Of a stretch of 64,000 bases of DNA, positions 10,160 through 20,237 are shown piece by piece; within the stretch, counting starts at the first letter, position 1; the number at the start of each line of letters is the position of its first letter. Origin of the DNA: Flavobacteriaceae bacterium Ga0077528 (lineage in GTDB: Bacteria > Bacteroidota > Bacteroidia > Flavobacteriales > Flavobacteriaceae); NCBI GenBank assembly GCA_001464475.1, contig LNDX01000003.1:1-64000 (forward strand), in the 5' to 3' direction. The notes below the pieces were generated by a model, which was not told the DNA's origin, did not search any database, and saw nothing but the letters and a program-made list of their open reading frames with translations. The translations under genes were made by a program, and so were the position numbers.

Positions 10160-13100
10160 TTATTCTTCTAATCTAATGTCTAATCCAAGACCTTTCAATT
10201 CATGCATTAATACATTGAATGATTCTGGCAATCCTGGTTCTGGCATAGTTTCACCCTTAACGATTGCTTCGTAAGTTTTAGCTCTACCAATTACGTCATC
10301 CGATTTAACAGTTAAGATTTCTCTTAAAGTACTTGAAGCACCATAAGCCTCAAGAGCCCAAACCTCCATCTCTCCAAAACGTTGACCTCCAAATTGAGCT
10401 TTACCTCCAAGTGGTTGTTGCGTGATAAGTGAGTATGGTCCGATAGAACGAGCGTGCATTTTATCGTCAACCATGTGTCCAAGTTTCAACATATAGATAA
10501 CTCCAACTGTTGCTGCTTGGTGGAAACGTTCTCCTGTTCCTCCGTCATATAAATAAGTATGACCAAATCTTGGGATTCCTGCTTCGTCTGTTAGTTCATT
10601 TATTTGATCTAAAGTTGCACCATCAAAGATAGGAGTTGCATATTTACGACCTAATTTTTGACCTGCCCATCCAAGAACAGTTTCATAAATCTGACCAATG
10701 TTCATACGAGAAGGTACACCAAGTGGATTCAATACGATATCAACTGGAGTTCCATCTTCAAGGAAAGGCATATCTTCATGACGAACAATACGAGCAACAA
10801 TACCTTTGTTACCGTGACGTCCTGCCATTTTATCCCCAACTTTTAATTTACGTTTTTTAGCGATATAAACTTTCGCTAATTTCAAGATTCCAGCTGGTAA
10901 TTCATCTCCAACAGTAATAGTGAATTTTTCTCTACGCAAAGCTCCTTGTAAATCGTTCAACTTGATTTTGTAGTTGTGAATCAAATCATTAACCAAACGG
11001 TTAGTATCATCATCAGCAACCCATTGTCCTTTTGTTAAGTGAGCGAAATCCTCAACAGATTGAAGCATTTTTTTAGAATATTTTTTACCTTTTGGTAAAA
11101 CTTCTTCTCCTAAATCGTTCATAACACCTTGCGATGTTTTTCCGTCAACAATAACAAAAAGTTTCTCGATTAATCTGTCTTTTAAATCAACAAATTTAGT
11201 TTCGAATTCCATTTCTAAAGCAGTCAAATCGTCTTTGTCTTTTGTACGCTTACGTTTGTCTTTTACTGCTCTTGCAAATAATTTTTTATCTAAAACTACA
11301 CCGTGTAATGAAGGAGAAGCTTTTAATGAAGCATCTTTTACATCACCAGCTTTATCACCGAAGATAGCTCTTAAAAGTTTTTCTTCTGGAGTTGGATCTG
11401 ATTCTCCTTTTGGTGTAATTTTTCCGATTAGGATGTCGCCAGGTTTAACTTCAGCTCCAATTCTAATCATTCCGTTTTCATCTAAATCTTTAGTAGCTTC
11501 TTCAGAAACGTTAGGAATATCATTAGTTAACTCTTCATTACCTAATTTTGTATCTCTAACTTCTAATGAATAATCATCTACGTGGATTGATGTAAAAATA
11601 TCATCACGAACCACTTTTTCAGAGATTACAATTGCATCCTCGAAGTTGTATCCTTTCCATGGCATAAATGCTACTTTAAGGTTTCTACCGATAGCTAATT
11701 CTCCGTTTTGAGTGGCATATCCTTCACAAAGTACTTGACCTAATTGAACTCTGTCACCTTTTCTTACAATTGGCTTCAAGTTAATAGAAGTACTTTGATT
11801 CGTTTTTCTAAATTTGATTAATTGGTATGTTTTTTCATCTGGGTCAAAACTTACCATTCTTTCTTCTTCAGTTCTGTCGTATTTGATAGTAATCATATTA
11901 GCATCAACATACTCAACAGTTCCGTTTCCTTCAGCATTAATCAATACTCTTGAATCAGAAGCAACTTGTCTTTCAAGACCTGTTCCAACGATTGGAGCTT
12001 CTGGACGTAATAATGGAACGGCTTGACGCATCATGTTTGATCCCATCAACGCACGGTTAGCATCATCATGCTCCAAGAAAGGAATTAATGATGCTGAAAT
12101 AGAAGCAATCTGATTTGGTGCAACGTCAGTGTAATGAATTTCAGTTGGTTTTACAACTGGGAAATCACCTTCTTCACGAGCAATAACCGTATCAGCAGTG
12201 ATAGCGCCTTTAGCATCCATTTCGATGTTTGCTTGAGCAATCATTTTACCTTCTTCTTCTTCTGCGCTTAAATATGTAGGTGTAGATTCTAAATCAACAA
12301 CTCCATTTGTTACCTTACGGTAAGGAGTTTCGATGAATCCCATTCCGTTAACTTTCGCATAAACACCAAGAGATGAAATCAATCCAATGTTTGGTCCCTC
12401 AGGAGTTTCAATTGGACAAAGTCTTCCGTAGTGAGTATAGTGAACGTCACGAACCTCGAAACCAGCTCTTTCTCTAGAAAGTCCACCTGGTCCAAGTGCT
12501 GATAATCTTCTTTTGTGTGTAATCTCGGCTAATGGATTGGTTTGATCCATAAATTGAGATAACTGGTTAGTCCCAAAGAAAGAGTTGATTACCGATGATA
12601 ATGTTTTAGCATTAATCAAATCGATAGGTGTAAACACCTCGTTATCTCTAACGTTCATTCTTTCACGAATAGTTCTAGCCATACGTGCTAAACCAACACC
12701 AAATTGTTGAGAAAGTTGTTCTCCAACTGTTCTTACACGACGGTTTGATAAGTGATCAATATCATCAATATCTGCTTTCGCATTAATTAATTCGATCAAA
12801 TATTTAATGATAGTAATGATATCTTCTTTAGTTAAAACTTGTTTTTCCATTGGAATATCAAGGTTTAACTTTTTGTTCATTCTATAACGACCAACTTCAC
12901 CTAAGTTATAACGTTGATCAGAGAAGAACAATTTATCAATAATACCACGAGCCGTTTCCTCATCAGGCGGTTCAGCGTTACGTAATTGTCTATATATGTG
13001 TTCAACAGCCTCTTTTTCAGAGTTTGTTGGATCTTTTTGTAATGTGTTGTGGATGATAGCATAATCAACTTGATTATTTTCTTCCTTGTGTAACAAGATT

Positions 13101-13972
13101 ACTTTCACATCAGCGTCAAGAATTTCTTCTACATTATCTTTATCTAAGATAGTGTCACGATCTAAAATAATTTCGTTACGCTCAATAGAAACAACCTCTC
13201 CAGTATCCTCATCCACGAAATCTTCGTGCCAAGTATTCAATACTCTCGCAGCTAATTTTCTACCAACGTATTTTTTAAGACCTGTTTTTGAAACTTTGAT
13301 TTCTTCTGCAAGATCAAATATCTCAAGAATGTCTTTATCTCTTTCAAATCCGATAGCACGTAAAAGAGTTGTTACAGGTAATTTTTTCTTTCTATCAATG
13401 TACGCATACATAACGTTATTGATATCAGTTGCAAATTCTATCCAAGAACCTTTAAAAGGAATTACTCTGGCAGAATACAATTTAGTACCATTTGCATGGA
13501 ACGATTGACCAAAGAAAACTCCCGGAGAACGGTGTAATTGCGAAACTACTACACGCTCAGCACCATTTATAACAAATGTTCCGCTAGGCGTCATGTAAGG
13601 AATCGTACCTAAATAAACGTCTTGAACTATAGTTTCAAAATCCTCATGTTCTGGATCTGTACAATATAATTTAAGGCGTGCTTTAAGAGGTACACTATAA
13701 GTTAAACCTCTTTCGATACACTCTTGAATAGTGTAACGTGGTGGATCAACAAAGTAATCAAGGAATTCTAATACAAATTGGTTTCTTGTATCAGTAATTG
13801 GAAAATTTTCCATGAAGGTATTGTATAAACCTTCGTTGCCTCTTTCGTCAGATTTGGTTTCCAATTGGAAAAAATCTTGAAACGATTTAACCTGAACATC
13901 CAGAAAATCTGGATATTGAGGAATGTTTTTAGTAGAGGCAAAATTCAATCTTTCAGTCTGATTTGTTATCAT
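10160..13972 (-). CDS. rpoB: DNA-directed RNA polymerase subunit beta
   Basis: This 1270-residue subunit forms the catalytic cleft with RpoC. The rifampicin region reads [20 protein letters not shown], then [20 protein letters not shown] and the switch motif [16 protein letters not shown]. The C-terminal [15 protein letters not shown] motif is also present. The ATG at 13972 is preferred over a TTG one codon upstream; the resulting length is normal for flavobacteria. It lies downstream of rplL with a hairpin in the 247-bp gap, as in the classic rplJL-rpoBC arrangement. Confidence 0.98.
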   Translation of the reverse strand: MITNQTERLNFASTKNIPQYPDFLDVQVKSFQDFFQLETKSDERGNEGLYNTFMENFPITDTRNQFVLEFLDYFVDPPRYTIQECIERGLTYSVPLKARLKLYCTDPEHEDFETIVQDVYLGTIPYMTPSGTFVINGAERVVVSQLHRSPGVFFGQSFHANGTKLYSARVIPFKGSWIEFATDINNVMYAYIDRKKKLPVTTLLRAIGFERDKDILEIFDLAEEIKVSKTGLKKYVGRKLAARVLNTWHEDFVDEDTGEVVSIERNEIILDRDTILDKDNVEEILDADVKVILLHKEENNQVDYAIIHNTLQKDPTNSEKEAVEHIYRQLRNAEPPDEETARGIIDKLFFSDQRYNLGEVGRYRMNKKLNLDIPMEKQVLTKEDIITIIKYLIELINAKADIDDIDHLSNRRVRTVGEQLSQQFGVGLARMARTIRERMNVRDNEVFTPIDLINAKTLSSVINSFFGTNQLSQFMDQTNPLAEITHKRRLSALGPGGLSRERAGFEVRDVHYTHYGRLCPIETPEGPNIGLISSLGVYAKVNGMGFIETPYRKVTNGVVDLESTPTYLSAEEEEGKMIAQANIEMDAKGAITADTVIAREEGDFPVVKPTEIHYTDVAPNQIASISASLIPFLEHDDANRALMGSNMMRQAVPLLRPEAPIVGTGLERQVASDSRVLINAEGNGTVEYVDANMITIKYDRTEEERMVSFDPDEKTYQLIKFRKTNQSTSINLKPIVRKGDRVQLGQVLCEGYATQNGELAIGRNLKVAFMPWKGYNFEDAIVISEKVVRDDIFTSIHVDDYSLEVRDTKLGNEELTNDIPNVSEEATKDLDENGMIRIGAEVKPGDILIGKITPKGESDPTPEEKLLRAIFGDKAGDVKDASLKASPSLHGVVLDKKLFARAVKDKRKRTKDKDDLTALEMEFETKFVDLKDRLIEKLFVIVDGKTSQGVMNDLGEEVLPKGKKYSKKMLQSVEDFAHLTKGQWVADDDTNRLVNDLIHNYKIKLNDLQGALRREKFTITVGDELPAGILKLAKVYIAKKRKLKVGDKMAGRHGNKGIVARIVRHEDMPFLEDGTPVDIVLNPLGVPSRMNIGQIYETVLGWAGQKLGRKYATPIFDGATLDQINELTDEAGIPRFGHTYLYDGGTGERFHQAATVGVIYMLKLGHMVDDKMHARSIGPYSLITQQPLGGKAQFGGQRFGEMEVWALEAYGASSTLREILTVKSDDVIGRAKTYEAIVKGETMPEPGLPESFNVLMHELKGLGLDIRLEE

Positions 13973-14158
13973 CAATGGACAAAATTTTGATTAAAAAAAA
14001 GTAATTGTTTTGTGTAATGTATACTTTCTTTTATTGTCAATACATCTTAAAAATAAACCAGTATCTGTAAATTTTCTTCTTCGTATTGACTAAAAGCTTT
14101 TTCGTATTTAAACTCTTTTAAGATAACTTTTAGAGTATAATTTTATTATACGAAAAAT

Positions 14159-14197
14159 GGTTTAGGCCATTGAGTGGTTAAACTCAAGACCTAAACC
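14159..14197 (-). terminator. Attenuator-like hairpin between rplL and rpoB
   Basis: GGTTTAGG (14159-14166) pairs with CCTAAACC (14190-14197), and an inner stem TTGAGT (14170-14175) pairs with ACTCAA (14182-14187). On the minus strand it starts about 22 nt after the rplL stop and is followed by CCATTTTTCG, a weak T tract. The position matches the known partial terminator that lowers rpoBC relative to ribosomal protein transcription in other bacteria. Partial termination here is inference. Confidence 0.6.
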
Positions 14198-14219
14198 TTG
14201 TTCTAAAACTATGTTAGAG

Positions 14220-14591
14220 TTATTTTAACTCAACAACAGCTCCAGCTTCTTCTAAAGATTTTTTCAAACCTTCAGCTTCAGCTTTAGTAACTCCTTCTTT
14301 AATATTAGCTGGAGCACCATCTACCATATCTTTAGCTTCTTTCAATCCTAAACCAGTTAATTCTTTAACCGCTTTAACAACTGCTAATTTAGAAGCACCT
14401 GCGTCTTTTAATACTACAGTGAATTCTGTTTGCTCTTCAGCAGCACCAGCATCTCCACCACCAGCAGCAACTACTACAGCTGCAGCAGCTGGTTCGATAC
14501 CATACTCATCTTTTAAAATTGTAGCTAAATCATTAACTTCTTTTACAGTTAAGTTAACTAATTGTTCTGCGAATTGTTTCAAATCTGCCAT
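14220..14591 (-). CDS. rplL: 50S ribosomal protein bL12 (L7/L12)
   Basis: This 123-residue stalk protein recruits translation factors to the ribosome. It has an N-terminal dimerisation domain, an Ala/Gly-rich hinge (about residues 35-52, [20 protein letters not shown]) and the C-terminal factor-binding domain ([20 protein letters not shown], then [14 protein letters not shown]). It follows rplJ by 54 nt, and the attenuator-like hairpin follows it. Confidence 0.97.
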   Translation of the reverse strand: MADLKQFAEQLVNLTVKEVNDLATILKDEYGIEPAAAAVVVAAGGGDAGAAEEQTEFTVVLKDAGASKLAVVKAVKELTGLGLKEAKDMVDGAPANIKEGVTKAEAEGLKKSLEEAGAVVELK

Positions 14592-14645
14592 TTTTTCTAT
14601 CGTTTAAAATGTTTTTAATTCTATTTTTGTTTACTTGTGCGCTAA

Positions 14646-15146
14646 TTATTCAGCTGCCTCACCTTTTTGCTCTGCATTATTTAATAAAGCAGAAATGATG
14701 CGTTTAGCTGGAGATTGAAGTAATCCAATGATTTCTCCAATAACTTCTTCTTTAGATTTAAGTGAAGCTAAGCTATCTAAAAGATTTTCTCCAATATATA
14801 TTTCGTTATTGATGAAAGCTCCTTTAAATTGTGGCTTATCTGATTTTTTTCTAAAGTCTTTAATTATTTTTGCTGGTGCGTTAGCAACATCAGAAATAAA
14901 GATTGATGAATTTCCTTTAAGAACTGAAGGTAAATCTCCATATTCCTTATCAGAAGCTTCCATAGCTTTTTCTAATAGAGTGTTTTTAACAACTTCTAAT
15001 TTGATTCCAGCTTTAAAACAAGCTCTTCTTAAATTTGAAGTAGTGTCTGCATCTAATCCTGAAGTATCAGCAATATATACTATGTTTGCTTCAGCCAACT
15101 TTGCAGTTAAATCTTCTATCGCGATTGATTTTTCTTCTCTAGTCAT
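14646..15146 (-). CDS. rplJ: 50S ribosomal protein uL10
   Basis: This 166-residue protein anchors the bL12 dimers to 23S rRNA. It matches the family through MTREEKSIAIEDLTAKLAEA, the middle segment (LKGNSSIFI, then PAKIIKDFRKK) and a C-terminal helix that carries bL12. Only 22 nt separate it from rplA, so there is no room here for the long L10 leader known from enterobacteria. Confidence 0.96.
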   Translation of the reverse strand: MTREEKSIAIEDLTAKLAEANIVYIADTSGLDADTTSNLRRACFKAGIKLEVVKNTLLEKAMEASDKEYGDLPSVLKGNSSIFISDVANAPAKIIKDFRKKSDKPQFKGAFINNEIYIGENLLDSLASLKSKEEVIGEIIGLLQSPAKRIISALLNNAEQKGEAAE

Positions 15147-15168
15147 AATAAAATTTGTTAACTACCAA

Positions 15169-15858
15169 TTATACGGCTTTAGGATCTAAAGCTATAGCAG
15201 GACTCATTGTACTTGACAAGTGAATAGACTTGATGTAAGTACCTTTAGCTGCAGTTGGTTTTAATTTAAGTAATGTTTGAATAATTTCATGAGCGTTATC
15301 TACAATTTTATCAGCCTCGAAAGAAATTCTTCCAATACCTGCATGTACGATACCTGTTTTATCAACTTTAAAATCGATTTTACCAGCTTTTACTTCCGCA
15401 ACAGCTTTACCAATTTCCATAGTTACAGTTCCTGTTTTAGGGTTCGGCATTAAACCTCTTGGACCTAAAACACGCCCTAATGGACCTAATTTACCCATGA
15501 TAGCAGGCATAGTGATGATTACATCAACATCTGTCCAACCATCTTTAATTTTTTGAAGGTAATCGTCTAAACCTACATAGTCAGCACCAGCTGCTTTAGC
15601 TTCTGCTTCTTTATCTGGAGTTACTAAAGCTAATACTTTAGTATCTTTACCAGTTCCATGAGGAAGAGTTACAACACCTCTTACCATTTGATTTGCTTTT
15701 CTAGGATCAACTCCAAGCTTAACAGCAATATCTACAGACTCATCAAATTTTGCTGAAGCAACAACTTTCAATAAAGATGAAGCATCTTTAAGAGAATAAA
15801 GTTTGTTTTTTTCAATTTTTGAAGCAGCCTCTTTTTGTTTTTTTGTCAATTTTGCCAT
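15169..15858 (-). CDS. rplA: 50S ribosomal protein uL1
   Basis: This 229-residue protein forms the L1 stalk at the E site. The signature [10 protein letters not shown] and the [11 protein letters not shown] region are present, with [20 protein letters not shown] before it. It lies 8 nt after rplK and 22 nt before rplJ within the secE-to-rplL run. L1 commonly represses its own operon by binding mRNA, but I could not identify a binding site here. Confidence 0.97.
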   Translation of the reverse strand: MAKLTKKQKEAASKIEKNKLYSLKDASSLLKVVASAKFDESVDIAVKLGVDPRKANQMVRGVVTLPHGTGKDTKVLALVTPDKEAEAKAAGADYVGLDDYLQKIKDGWTDVDVIITMPAIMGKLGPLGRVLGPRGLMPNPKTGTVTMEIGKAVAEVKAGKIDFKVDKTGIVHAGIGRISFEADKIVDNAHEIIQTLLKLKPTAAKGTYIKSIHLSSTMSPAIALDPKAV

Positions 15859-15866
15859 TTCTTACC

Positions 15867-16307
15867 TTATTTTAGAGGAGAATCTCCAGTTACAGTTATA
15901 CCCATAGATCTAGCTGTTCCAGCAATCATGCTCATCGCTTTTTCAATTGTGAAAGCATTTAAATCAACCATCTTGTCTTCAGCAATAGCCTTAATTTGAT
16001 CCCAAGTTACATTTGCAACTTTTTTTCTATTAGGCTGACCTGAACCAGATTTCAATTTAGCAGCATCCAATAATTGAATAGCAGCAGGTGGAGTTTTTAC
16101 AACAAAATCAAACGATTTGTCTTTATACACAGTAATTTGTACTGGTAAAACTTTGCCAGGTTGATCTTGAGTTCTAGCATTAAATTGCTTACAGAACTCC
16201 ATGATGTTAACCCCAGCAGCTCCCAAAGCAGGTCCAACCGGTGGCGACGGGTTCGCAGCACCTCCCTTAACTTGTAGTTTAACTACTTTACTAATTTCTT
16301 TAGCCAT
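15867..16307 (-). CDS. rplK: 50S ribosomal protein uL11
   Basis: This 146-residue protein belongs to the GTPase-associated centre. The N-terminal [20 protein letters not shown] motif (Pro-rich switch) and the C-terminal rRNA-binding domain ([18 protein letters not shown], then [14 protein letters not shown]) are clear. It is preceded by nusG at 66 nt and followed by rplA at 8 nt. Confidence 0.97.
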   Translation of the reverse strand: MAKEISKVVKLQVKGGAANPSPPVGPALGAAGVNIMEFCKQFNARTQDQPGKVLPVQITVYKDKSFDFVVKTPPAAIQLLDAAKLKSGSGQPNRKKVANVTWDQIKAIAEDKMVDLNAFTIEKAMSMIAGTARSMGITVTGDSPLK

Positions 16308-16373
16308 TTCTTAAAAATTTTACATCTCTCAATTGGAAGCGATTGATGCGGTTTAATATATATGTAACAAAAA

Positions 16374-16925
16374 TTATACTTTTTCAACTTGCATAAAACT
16401 CAATTCAAGAGGTGTTCTTCTTCCGAAAATTTTCACCATAACTTCAAGTTTACGCTTTTCTTCATTGATTTTCTCAATAGTTCCGTTAAAACCATTGAAA
16501 GGTCCATCAATAACCTTAATTGTTTCATTAATTTTGAATGGAATAGATTGTGTATCAACATTAACAGACAATTCGTCAACCTTACCTAACATTCTGTTTA
16601 CTTCTGACAATCTCAATGGAACTGGATCACCTCCTTTTACCTCTCCCAAAAATCCAATTACTCCTGTAATTGACTTAATAATGTGAGGTATTTCACCTGT
16701 AAGATTTGCTTCAATCATTACATAGCCAGGAAAATAAACTTTATCTTTAGAAATCTTTTTTCCATCACGAACTTGAACAACTTTTTCAGTAGGAACAAGA
16801 ACTTGTGAAATATAATCACTCATTCCAAGTCTGCTAATCTCAGTTTCAATATAGGCTTTCACCTTATTTTCCTGACCACTTACAGCTCTTACTACGTACC
16901 ATTTTTTCACACTATTATCAGCCAT
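16374..16925 (-). CDS. nusG: Transcription termination/antitermination factor NusG
   Basis: This 183-residue protein has the NGN domain (KKWYVVRAVSGQENKVKAYI, then VYFPGYVMIEA) that binds the RNA polymerase clamp and a C-terminal KOW domain (IDGPFNGFNGTIEKINEEKR) that contacts ribosomal uS10 or Rho. It lies 10 nt after secE, the usual secE-nusG-rplK order. Nothing in it departs from the family. Confidence 0.97.
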   Translation of the reverse strand: MADNSVKKWYVVRAVSGQENKVKAYIETEISRLGMSDYISQVLVPTEKVVQVRDGKKISKDKVYFPGYVMIEANLTGEIPHIIKSITGVIGFLGEVKGGDPVPLRLSEVNRMLGKVDELSVNVDTQSIPFKINETIKVIDGPFNGFNGTIEKINEEKRKLEVMVKIFGRRTPLELSFMQVEKV

Positions 16926-16935
16926 GGTAAAAATA

Positions 16936-17133
16936 TTAACCTTTTATCAATTTGAAAAAACCTTCAATAGCTCTTGAACAAAGTTCATCAACTCCCCATG
17001 TAGCCAAAGCAAATAGAATTGAAAAAAGAGCAACAATAATAGTTAATCTTTGCACTTCAGCCCATTCTGGCCAAGTTACATTTGACTTCAACTCTTCAAA
17101 TGCTTCTGAAAAATAATTTAATACTTTTGACAT
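16936..17133 (-). CDS. secE: Preprotein translocase subunit SecE
   Basis: This 65-residue single-span membrane protein is part of SecYEG. MSKVLNYFSEAFEELKSNVT leads into the conserved TWPEWAEVQRLT segment, then one transmembrane helix (IIVALFSILFALATWGVDEL). An upstream in-frame codon exists, but a longer frame would run through the tRNA-Trp gene, so the ATG at 17133 is the real start. The gene lies between tRNA-Trp and nusG. Confidence 0.95.
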   Translation of the reverse strand: MSKVLNYFSEAFEELKSNVTWPEWAEVQRLTIIVALFSILFALATWGVDELCSRAIEGFFKLIKG

Positions 17134-17154
17134 AATAATGTATTTATTTTTTTG

Positions 17155-17225
17155 CACGGGCGGAGGGATTCGAACCCCCATCAACGGTTTTGGAGACCGC
17201 TATTCTACCCTTGAACTACGCCCGT
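17155..17225 (-). tRNA. tRNA-Trp(CCA)
   Basis: The acceptor stem ACGGGCG/CGCCCGT, the anticodon stem-loop GCGGTCTCCAAAACCG with anticodon CCA, and the T arm GGGGGTTCGAATCCCTC are complete. The 3' CCA is not encoded; G is the discriminator base. It lies between tuf and secE. Confidence 0.97.
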
Positions 17226-17236
17226 TTCATTAAAAA

Positions 17237-17263
17237 CCAGTGTCGTCAAAAAAACGACACTGG
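17237..17263 (-). terminator. Terminator after tuf
   Basis: CCAGTGTCGT and ACGACACTGG form a perfect 10-bp stem with a 7-nt loop, followed on the minus strand by TTTTTAAT. It lies 20 nt after the tuf stop and just before tRNA-Trp, so it should separate tuf from the secE unit at least partly. Confidence 0.85.
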
Positions 17264-17282
17264 CTTTTTATTTATTTTGAAA

Positions 17283-18470
17283 TTATTCTACGATTTCAGT
17301 TACTTGACCAGCACCAACTGTTCTACCACCTTCACGGATAGCGAAACGTAAACCTACGTTCATTGCAATTGGGCTTAATAAAGCTACATCAATAGTTAAG
17401 TTATCACCTGGCATTACCATCTCTACACCTGCTGGTAAAGAAATAACTCCTGTTACGTCAGTTGTACGAACGTAGAACTGTGGACGGTAGTTATTGTGGA
17501 ATGGTGTGTGACGACCACCTTCTTCTTTTTTCAAGATATAAACCTCAGCTTTAAATTTAGCGTGTGGTTTTACAGATCCTGGCTTAACAATAACCATTCC
17601 TCTTTTGATATCTTCTTTAGCAACACCTCTTAACAAGATACCTGCGTTATCTCCAGCCTCACCTCTATCAAGGATTTGACGGAACATTTCGATACCTGTA
17701 ATAGTTGAAGTTAATTTTTCAGCACCCATACCGATGATTTCAACTGGATCTCCTGTATTACAAACTCCTGTTTCGATACGACCTGTAGCAACAGTTCCAC
17801 GACCAGTAATTGTAAATACATCCTCAACTGGCATCAAGAATGGTTTTTCAGTATCACGGATTGGCTCTTCAATCCAGTTATCAACTGCTTCCATTAATTC
17901 AATAATTTTTGGAACCCAATTTGGATCATTATTTAATCCTCCTAAAGCTGAACCTTGGACTACAGGACCATTATCTCCATCATATTCGTAGAAAGATAAT
18001 AAATCTCTGATTTCCATTTCAACTAATTCTAGTAATTCCGCGTCATCAACCATATCCACTTTATTCATGAATACAACGATTCTTGGAATACCTACTTGAC
18101 GTCCTAAAAGGATGTGCTCACGTGTTTGTGGCATTGGTCCGTCTGTAGCAGCAACTACTAAGATAGCACCATCCATTTGAGCAGCTCCTGTAACCATGTT
18201 CTTAACGTAATCCGCGTGACCTGGACAGTCAACGTGTGCGTAGTGACGGTTAGCAGTTTCATATTCTACGTGAGACGTATTAATAGTAATACCTCTTTCT
18301 TTTTCTTCAGGTGCATTATCAATTTGATCAAATGATTTTGCTTGACAGTAACCAGCATCAGATAATACTTTCGTGATTGCTGCTGTTAAAGTTGTTTTAC
18401 CGTGATCCACGTGTCCGATCGTACCAATATTTAAGTGTGGTTTCGAACGGTTAAAGGTTTCTTTTGCCAT
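17283..18470 (-). CDS. tuf: Elongation factor Tu
   Basis: This 395-residue GTPase delivers aminoacyl-tRNA to the ribosome. The G1 loop [13 protein letters not shown], the switch region [14 protein letters not shown]3 [12 protein letters not shown] and G4 NKVDMVDD are all present, as are domains 2 and 3 ([13 protein letters not shown], then [16 protein letters not shown]). It follows three tRNA genes, the arrangement known from thr-tyr-(gly)-thr-tufB of other bacteria, and is closed by a terminator. Confidence 0.99.
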   Translation of the reverse strand: MAKETFNRSKPHLNIGTIGHVDHGKTTLTAAITKVLSDAGYCQAKSFDQIDNAPEEKERGITINTSHVEYETANRHYAHVDCPGHADYVKNMVTGAAQMDGAILVVAATDGPMPQTREHILLGRQVGIPRIVVFMNKVDMVDDAELLELVEMEIRDLLSFYEYDGDNGPVVQGSALGGLNNDPNWVPKIIELMEAVDNWIEEPIRDTEKPFLMPVEDVFTITGRGTVATGRIETGVCNTGDPVEIIGMGAEKLTSTITGIEMFRQILDRGEAGDNAGILLRGVAKEDIKRGMVIVKPGSVKPHAKFKAEVYILKKEEGGRHTPFHNNYRPQFYVRTTDVTGVISLPAGVEMVMPGDNLTIDVALLSPIAMNVGLRFAIREGGRTVGAGQVTEIVE

Positions 18471-18527
18471 TTTACTTAATTTTTAATCTTAGTTATATAT
18501 TTATTAGTGTTCAAATTTTCAATTTTG

Positions 18528-18599
18528 AGCCAACTACGGGAATTGAACCCGTGACCTCTTCCTTACCAAGGAAGCACTCTACCCCTGAGCTAAGTCGGC
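18528..18599 (-). tRNA. tRNA-Thr(GGT)
   Basis: The acceptor stem GCCGACT/AGTTGGC (with G-U pairing), the anticodon stem-loop CTTCCTTGGTAAGGAAG with anticodon GGT, and the T arm ACGGGTTCAATTCCCGT are complete. The discriminator is T. It is the last tRNA before tuf. Confidence 0.97.
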
Positions 18600-18641
18600 A
18601 GAGTTTTTTTTATTCATTCAAGCAAAAAACTCTTGAATTTG

Positions 18642-18723
<82 letters not shown>

Positions 18724-18751
18724 AAACCATCATTATTCAATACCTTAAAAG

Positions 18752-18825
18752 AGCCGGCGGAGGGACTCGAACCCACGACCTGCTGATTACAAATCAGCTG
18801 CTCTAGCCAACTGAGCTACGCTGGC
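18752..18825 (-). tRNA. tRNA-Thr(TGT)
   Basis: The acceptor stem GCCAGCG/CGCCGGC, the anticodon stem-loop GCTGATTTGTAATCAGC with anticodon TGT, and the T arm GTGGGTTCGAGTCCCTC are complete. The discriminator is T. It is the first gene of the tRNA-tuf unit. Confidence 0.97.
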
Positions 18826-18840
18826 AATATCAATAAAAAA

Positions 18841-18862
18841 AGTCCGCTATTTCTAACGGACT
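18841..18862 (-). terminator. Terminator of the hpf unit
   Basis: On the minus strand AGTCCG and CGGACT form a 6-bp stem (extended by TA pairs) followed by seven T (18834-18840). It lies about 54 nt after the hpf stop and overlaps the start of the tRNA-tuf transcript predicted from the adjacent promoter. Confidence 0.8.
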
Positions 18863-18863
18863 G

Positions 18864-18893
18864 CAAATGTAGGCATTTTATTTTTTAATCAAA
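18864..18893 (-). promoter_or_regulatory. Promoter of the tRNA-tuf unit
   Basis: On the minus strand TTTG (18893-18890), an 18-nt spacer and TACATTTG (18871-18864) match the Bacteroidetes TTTG/TAnnTTTG promoter. Transcription would start around 18858, inside the upstream terminator hairpin, about 33 nt before tRNA-Thr(TGT). Confidence 0.65.
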
Positions 18894-18915
18894 ATATTTT
18901 TTATAAAAATTTTAA

Positions 18916-19218
18916 TTAAATATGAGTTCTAATTTTTTCTTTTCTTTTTACTAATAATCGTTCTAAAGATTCTGCTGATAATTCAACGGCTTCTTCAAAA
19001 GTTTTGCATTGTTTTTTTACTAAAAAATCATCTCCTGGAACGTGAATTTTTACTTCGACAATTTTATTTTCTTTATCACTTGTATTTTCAACTTTCAAAA
19101 AAACATCTGAAGAAACAATTTTATCGTAATACTTTTCTAATTTATCCATTCTTAGTTGAATAAAATCTACTAGCTTTCTATCAACTGTAAAATTTACTGC
19201 ATTTACATTTACCTTCAT
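18916..19218 (-). CDS. hpf: Ribosome hibernation-promoting factor, short form
   Basis: This 100-residue HPF/RaiA-type protein binds the 30S subunit when growth slows. It has the beta-alpha fold signature (NAVNFTVDRKLVDFIQLRMD, then VEVKIHVPGDDFLVKKQCKT and FEEAVELSAESLERLLVKRK). It lacks the C-terminal dimerisation domain of long HPF. It follows xerC by 31 nt and precedes a terminator, so xerC and hpf probably form one unit. Confidence 0.92.
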   Translation of the reverse strand: MKVNVNAVNFTVDRKLVDFIQLRMDKLEKYYDKIVSSDVFLKVENTSDKENKIVEVKIHVPGDDFLVKKQCKTFEEAVELSAESLERLLVKRKEKIRTHI

Positions 19219-19249
19219 AATTTTTAAAATTAATGGTTACACTTTTAAT

Positions 19250-20143
19250 TTATTTTTGATTCCTTGGATGCGAATTCCCATACACTTTTTTCAACTCTGC
19301 TAAACTATTATGAGTATATACTTGAGTAGAAGCCAAACTTGAATGACCTAATAACTCTTTTACAGAATTTAAATCTGCTCCATTGTTTAACATATGAGTT
19401 GCAAATGTATGACGTAATATATGCGGACTCCTTTTTACCTTCTCGGAAACATTACTAAAGTAATAATTTATTAATCGATATACAAACGAATCATTTAATT
19501 TAACTCCTTTTAACATTAAAAAAAAATGTTCCTTATCTTTAATCACCTCTATTTTAGTTCTTTCTAATAAATAACTTCTGATTTGTTTAGATATAATTGG
19601 CAAAACTGGAAGAATTCTTTCTTTGTTTCTTTTTCCTAATACTTTTAATGTATTGTTCGACAAATCAACATTTTGCATTTTTAAATCGATTAGTTCTACT
19701 CTTCTTATACCTGTTGTATAAAAAAGGTCTATTATCAATTTATCTCTAATTCCGTCAAATCCTTCTGGATAAGTAAGCTGATTTAGAACTTGGTCAAGTT
19801 CTTTTTCAGAGAATGGAATTTGAATTTTTTTTGGTGTTTTTAATGATTTGTGTTTTAAAAGTGGACTATTTTCTATTTGTTTTGTTTTTAATAAAAACTT
19901 GTAGAATGATTTTAAGGAAGAAATTTTTCTGTTTACCGAACTATTAGAAATATCATTATCGACCATTGATACTATCCAACTTCTAATCATACTATAATTT
20001 ACATCTTCAAGTTTTTCGGTATCAAAATTCTCTATTAAAAATTCTTTAAAAAAAAACAAATCATTTACATAAGCATTGACTGTATGTAAAGAATAATTCT
20101 TTTCTAGTTGAAGATAGTCTTGAAATGCTTTTAAATTATTCAT
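19250..20143 (-). CDS. xerC: Tyrosine recombinase XerC/XerD
   Basis: This 297-residue recombinase resolves chromosome dimers at dif. The N-terminal SAM-like DNA-binding domain (residues 1-90) precedes the catalytic domain with R147 (TTGIRR), K171 (GKRNKER), the HxxR box at H241-R244 (HILRHTFATHMLNNGA), H267 (LGHSS) and the nucleophile Y276 (QVYTH). All catalytic residues are present. Linkage to hpf and rpsU rather than to integrase cargo supports a housekeeping Xer role; XerC and XerD cannot be told apart here. Confidence 0.9.
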   Translation of the reverse strand: MNNLKAFQDYLQLEKNYSLHTVNAYVNDLFFFKEFLIENFDTEKLEDVNYSMIRSWIVSMVDNDISNSSVNRKISSLKSFYKFLLKTKQIENSPLLKHKSLKTPKKIQIPFSEKELDQVLNQLTYPEGFDGIRDKLIIDLFYTTGIRRVELIDLKMQNVDLSNNTLKVLGKRNKERILPVLPIISKQIRSYLLERTKIEVIKDKEHFFLMLKGVKLNDSFVYRLINYYFSNVSEKVKRSPHILRHTFATHMLNNGADLNSVKELLGHSSLASTQVYTHNSLAELKKVYGNSHPRNQK

Positions 20144-20171
20144 TAATGATTAGGGATTTGAAAAATAAAAA

Positions 20172-20214
20172 AACCGCTAGTAACAAAGTTATGAAACTTT
20201 ATTGACTAGCGGTT
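20172..20214 (-). terminator. Terminator of rpsU
   Basis: AACCGCTAG (20172-20180) and CTAGCGGTT (20206-20214) pair around an inner stem (AACAAAGTT with AACTTTATT), and a T tract follows on the minus strand. It lies about 24 nt after the rpsU stop and separates it from xerC. Confidence 0.85.
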
Positions 20215-20237
20215 GTATTTTTATCCTAAAAAATTAA

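Noticed and set aside
13086..13508. 140-residue plus-strand frame opposite rpoB
   Set aside because: It is antisense to rpoB, with no signal or family features.
14728..15189. 153-residue plus-strand frame opposite rplJ
   Set aside because: It lies wholly antisense to a certain ribosomal protein gene and shows no recognisable domain; long antisense frames are common here because of codon bias.
17134..17184. N-terminal extension of secE reading into the tRNA-Trp gene
   Set aside because: The extra residues (MMGVRIPPPVQKNKYII) are the translation of tRNA and spacer; the SecE family starts at MSKVLNYF.
19250..20143. XerC-like gene as sign of an integrated mobile element
   Set aside because: It sits between rpsU and hpf with no flanking direct repeats, cargo or att-like site, which fits a housekeeping recombinase.
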